NCBI GenBank assembly: GCA_012103505.1
Contig: WLWP01000001.1
Location: 2,914,001-2,978,000, forward strand
Reading direction: 5' to 3'
Source: Pseudomonadales bacterium
GTDB taxonomy: Bacteria > Pseudomonadota > Gammaproteobacteria > Pseudomonadales > Azotimanducaceae
DNA: 64,000 nucleotides
In this document: piece by piece, positions 60,438-64,000 of the stretch
How positions within the stretch are numbered: position 1 is the first letter of the stretch
Layout: the number at the start of each line of letters is the position of its first letter
The notes under the pieces: generated by a model
Told to the model about the DNA's origin: nothing
Database searches by the model: none
The model's input: only the letters and a program-made list of their open reading frames with translations
Program-made: the position numbers and the translations under genes

Positions 60438-61484
60438 GTGTCCATGCCGAAAACAGCGCCAGACAGAAAGTTCCGCCCACATAACCAGGATCGTCGAATC
60501 CTGGAAGTGCTCACCCGAAATGCGCGGATTACCAGTCGCGACCTGGCCTGCGAACTGCAGATACCGGAGCGCATCGTCGCAGATCGTCTGCGTGTCATGC
60601 AGTCCAACCGCATCGTCAGGGCAACCGTACTACTAGACTACAGCTCATTTGGCTATCGTCCTTTTCTCAACTTGCGCTTAGCCGTAGATCCAGATCAAGT
60701 CGACGCTGCGGCCGCTTACCTGATCGATAACGAAAACGTATCGACCCTCTACAGCTGGGGAAGATTTGCGAAGCATCAATTCGGCTTACACATTGTGGCC
60801 CGCAGTCTTGAGCAAGGTCAGCAACTCCTGGCTAACGAAATAGCCCCATGCCCTGGCGCCCGTAGCTGGGAGGTGCACATCATGGCCGGGCGTTCGTCCT
60901 ACAATCCATCGGTTGTGACCGCTGATACCGCGTCAGGTAGAACGCCTCCCATTCGCCCTTTTGCGGACATCGATGAGTTGGACGTATCCATCATTCATTC
61001 GCTGCGTGAGCAGGGGCGCAAACCTTACCAGGCAATTGCAGAAGAACTGGGGGTGGTCGAAGGTACCGTGCGGCGACGAATCGCTCGACTCGTCAATGAC
61101 GGCGCAATCCGTTTCGCCCCGATTATCTCCGATCGAAACCTCATCTATGGCACCGCCATGCCCTCGGCAATCTGGATCGATGTTGAACCGGGCGAGATCG
61201 AAGCCGCCGCTCATTTCCTGAACACTGTACCCTACATTGCCGGTGTCGAGCGCATCTTCGGCTCCAGGGGAAGTTTTCAAACCGGTCTATCCATGCCCGA
61301 CGATCAGCTTGAGGCTCACCTTGCCGAACTCACCGAGTCCATTCCAGGCTTGAGAGATATAATTGTGGAGCCGGTAAAGGAAATACTCAAGTTCTCGGAC
61401 ACCTGGCGCGACCTCGAATCTGTGCAGCCATTGCCGATGGACCTCCTATCTACCGATCCGATTTTGGACGGCGACGAAAGTTAA
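60438..61484 (+). CDS. Lrp/AsnC family transcriptional regulator (two HTH/AsnC modules)
   Basis: RRILEVLTRNARITSRDLACELQIPERIVADRLRVMQSN and ELDVSIIHSLREQGRKPYQAIAEELGVVEGTVRRRIARLVNDGAI. Confidence 0.9.
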   Translation: MSMPKTAPDRKFRPHNQDRRILEVLTRNARITSRDLACELQIPERIVADRLRVMQSNRIVRATVLLDYSSFGYRPFLNLRLAVDPDQVDAAAAYLIDNENVSTLYSWGRFAKHQFGLHIVARSLEQGQQLLANEIAPCPGARSWEVHIMAGRSSYNPSVVTADTASGRTPPIRPFADIDELDVSIIHSLREQGRKPYQAIAEELGVVEGTVRRRIARLVNDGAIRFAPIISDRNLIYGTAMPSAIWIDVEPGEIEAAAHFLNTVPYIAGVERIFGSRGSFQTGLSMPDDQLEAHLAELTESIPGLRDIIVEPVKEILKFSDTWRDLESVQPLPMDLLSTDPILDGDES

Positions 61485-61486
61485 CC

Positions 61487-62923
61487 CTACCTGCCGGTGT
61501 CCAGACTTTGGCGTATCTCGTGAAAACGCGCACGACTAATATCGTAGTTTCGAATACACAAATAGAACGGAACAAAACAGCCCGCGACCAAAGGTCCGGC
61601 GAGCAGCGCCAGATGGGTCAATACCTCAGGGGGTACATCCGCAGCGGTCTCAACCGCGGCACCAGTCGGCCAATCAATCAGATCGAGCATTAACCCACCC
61701 ACCGCGACACCAGTCCCACCTGAGGCCTTGGCGCAGACTGAAAATGCGCCAAAGAACACCCCCTGGTTACGTCGTCCAGTTTCTAACTCAAACTCGTCCG
61801 CAACGTCTGCCATCATGCTGCTGACAGCAACAATCAGTTGCGCAAGCCCCAACCCCGTAACGACAGCGAAGCCGAACAACAATACAAACGCAGTGGTTGT
61901 TCCTTGCAACGGAAACAGGCCAGCAAAGTGTAAAAGTATCGGCAATGACGTACCCATCGCCCAGGCAAACATCCCCCAGATCATCACGGTTTTCTTTTCC
62001 ATAAACCGACCGGCGACGGGAGCGATGAGATACCCAGCAAAAGTTGCCACTGCCCCGGCGATCAACAACAGGGATACCTGGCTCGGCGTCAATTTCCAGA
62101 AGAACGTGTTGACGTACAAACCGAACGCGGATCCAATTCCCCCAGGAATACCCGCAGTGATGAACGCGAGCACGAGCCACCGAAAGGATCGATTCGAGAC
62201 AGAATCCCAAATGTCGCGCACGATCTTGGCTACACCATTTCCGGTCGATGCCTGAGCATCGCTGGGTACAGGCAAGTAAGGCACCACAGACTGCGTACCT
62301 AACGATGAAGCGAGAATCGATACCAGCACGCCCAGTGCGGCAAACGAAATGAAGATCGGATAATTCTCTGGATTCAATTGACCGTTTGGGAATGCGTCTG
62401 TCGGCGCAAAGAAATTTGCAAACCCCACTGCAACCAAGAGTGACCCTGCGACTCCGAACACCATCCGGAATGATGCCAGCTGCGTACGTTCGTCAAAGTC
62501 GCTCGACAGCTCTGCGCCCAGCGCGAGATGTGGAACGTGGTACAACGACTGTCCCACTCGAGTGAGCACGACAAAGACAGTCAACCAACCAAACAGCGCC
62601 CCTTCTGTCAAAACTGGGGGATTGAAGAGTAAAAAAAGGAAGCCACTGGCTGGCAATACAGAGGCATACATGAACGGGTGCCGACGGCCCCATCGGGAAC
62701 GCCAGTTATCGGATATCGTGCCCATCATCGGATCAGTGACGGCATCCACGATGGTCGCGATCAGCAGGGCAATGCCACAAAGAGAGGCAGATAACCCCAG
62801 CACCTGGTTGAAGTAGAACAAAAGTAATATGCGGATAACACCGTCTATCAAACCCTCAGCCAACTGGCCAAACCCGAAGGCAAACTTCAAGGAGAAAGAT
62901 AGGTTTAACTTCTCAGTTTTCAA
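61487..62923 (-). CDS. MFS transporter, GPH-type
   Basis: DAVTDPMMGTISDNWRSRWGRRHPFMYASVLP and 12-TM-like hydrophobic pattern. Confidence 0.88.
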   Translation of the reverse strand: MKTEKLNLSFSLKFAFGFGQLAEGLIDGVIRILLLFYFNQVLGLSASLCGIALLIATIVDAVTDPMMGTISDNWRSRWGRRHPFMYASVLPASGFLFLLFNPPVLTEGALFGWLTVFVVLTRVGQSLYHVPHLALGAELSSDFDERTQLASFRMVFGVAGSLLVAVGFANFFAPTDAFPNGQLNPENYPIFISFAALGVLVSILASSLGTQSVVPYLPVPSDAQASTGNGVAKIVRDIWDSVSNRSFRWLVLAFITAGIPGGIGSAFGLYVNTFFWKLTPSQVSLLLIAGAVATFAGYLIAPVAGRFMEKKTVMIWGMFAWAMGTSLPILLHFAGLFPLQGTTTAFVLLFGFAVVTGLGLAQLIVAVSSMMADVADEFELETGRRNQGVFFGAFSVCAKASGGTGVAVGGLMLDLIDWPTGAAVETAADVPPEVLTHLALLAGPLVAGCFVPFYLCIRNYDISRARFHEIRQSLDTGR

Positions 62924-62926
62924 GTG

Positions 62927-63805
62927 TCAGATGTCAAGACGACGCTTTAGTATCGGCGAATACCTACGGTCGGCGAATACAGAAGGTAAACCTCCAACAG
63001 AAATTCGATCGATCAGACGTAATGTAGCCAGATCTTTTGCTGCATCTATAGGCTCAGCTCGGTGCAGGGTCGCTGCACAATCCCAAATGAATAGATCATC
63101 CGCCCGGTGTTTGCGTTTAGTGATAAAGCAGGGTTGCAGCGCGTGCTCACACAAGCCTCGCAGCAGTTCAGCAGCTTCCTCCTGGGACATGCCTTCAATC
63201 CCGGAAGCCGTTCCAGCAATGGCGTACAGCGCTTTCTTCCCCGTCACCGGGTGCGGTCTTACCAAGGGATGTGATACGGGAGGATCGTCGTGCTCTATGC
63301 CTTTTGCCGGAGCGGGCGCGTGGTCCCCCCGCGGCGGCGCGATACCCGCCCCAAACTTGTGCAGCACGATCAGGTTTTCTAGTTCGCATTTAGTGCTTTC
63401 TGACAAAGCATCATACGCAGCCACCAGATCACAGATTTGCGTCTCACCACCTTCAGCAGGTACGTGCAGCGTATGCAACATTGTCATAGACGCTACGTTT
63501 GCGCGAAAGGACTGGTCGGTATGCCAGTGCGATGCATTGGTCACAGGTTTGTCTTCAACGCCATCTACGTTGCAAAGGACCAGTATCTCAGGGTAGTCCG
63601 GCACTACCTTGGGTAGTACAGGTTCGCCAAGCCGACGGGCAAAATCGACAAACTGTGACTTGGAGAGCCCGACTTCAGGTAACACTATGCAGCGGTGCTC
63701 GTAGAGCTTAAGCAAAACCGATCGAACGCCGTCGTCTGTCAAGTTTGCAACATCAACGTCTCTTATCTCGACGCCGCAACCTCCTGAGAGGGGTACGCTC
63801 AGCAC
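62927..63805 (-). CDS. TauD/TfdA family Fe(II)/2OG dioxygenase
   Basis: ASHWHTDQSFRANVASMTMLH (HxD), WDCAATLHRAEPID (distal His), DLATLRLIDRI. Confidence 0.93.
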   Translation of the reverse strand: MLSVPLSGGCGVEIRDVDVANLTDDGVRSVLLKLYEHRCIVLPEVGLSKSQFVDFARRLGEPVLPKVVPDYPEILVLCNVDGVEDKPVTNASHWHTDQSFRANVASMTMLHTLHVPAEGGETQICDLVAAYDALSESTKCELENLIVLHKFGAGIAPPRGDHAPAPAKGIEHDDPPVSHPLVRPHPVTGKKALYAIAGTASGIEGMSQEEAAELLRGLCEHALQPCFITKRKHRADDLFIWDCAATLHRAEPIDAAKDLATLRLIDRISVGGLPSVFADRRYSPILKRRLDI

Positions 63806-63808
63806 GTT

Positions 63809-64000
63809 TAGCCCCGGCCGTGGCGCAACAGTTTGCCCGGCGTCGCTCCCGTTGCTTGACCGGCTTCAAACGTGAGTACGCCGTTTACAAAAATGGCTTC
63901 GTACCCTTCTGCGCGCTGTACTCGGCGCCATTCGTCACCTGGAAAGTCGTGCACGACCTCGCCTATCAATTTTGGCAAGATATCCAATCGATCCAGGTCA
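63809..64000 (-). CDS. Amidohydrolase/N-acyl-D-amino-acid deacylase-like C-terminus, partial (runs off the right edge)
   Basis: Reverse complement open to the edge: DLDRLDILPKLIGEVVHDFPGDEWRRVQRAEGYEAIFVNGVLTFEAGQATGATPGKLLRHGRG*. Confidence 0.7.

Noticed and set aside
1-64000. CRISPR arrays, rRNA operons, complete tRNAs
   Set aside because: No regularly spaced repeat-spacer arrays, rRNA sequence or complete cloverleaf seen by eye; only tRNA fragments were found.

Overview
The window looks like chromosomal DNA from a proteobacterium, most likely a marine gammaproteobacterium (inferred from gene content; not tested). It is rich in catabolic genes: a Rieske oxygenase, four PhyH-type and one TauD-type Fe(II)/2OG dioxygenase, a sulfatase, two GPH-type MFS transporters, class III aminotransferases, acyl-CoA dehydrogenase, CE15-like esterase, sulfotransferase and acyltransferase-3.

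Main observations:
(1) Two genes are interrupted by a single in-frame TGA exactly where a redox Cys is expected. One is a TlpA/ResA-like thioredoxin-fold protein (...VTWSSW-U-GCQLDVP..., 17241-17243, minus strand). The other is an AhpD/CMD-family protein (...RHNDCFT-U-LNVR..., 37374-37376, plus strand). Each TGA is followed 19-20 nt later by the apical loop of a hairpin that fits the bacterial SECIS pattern. They are therefore strong selenoprotein candidates that the ORF track splits in two.
(2) A probable operon at about 50.9-57.0 kb encodes a secreted WD40-metacaspase, a secreted trypsin zymogen with intact triad and K|IVGG activation site, and two membrane proteins, the last HTTM-like.
(3) A secreted 701-aa protein has six 50-aa Cys-rich repeats and a C-terminal ricin-B-like lectin.
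(4) Two truncated tRNA-Asn 3' ends in direct orientation (about 45.95 and 60.24 kb) bracket an accessory-looking 14-kb block that contains a decayed IS481-family element.

All function calls are from reading motifs by eye. No database searches were run.
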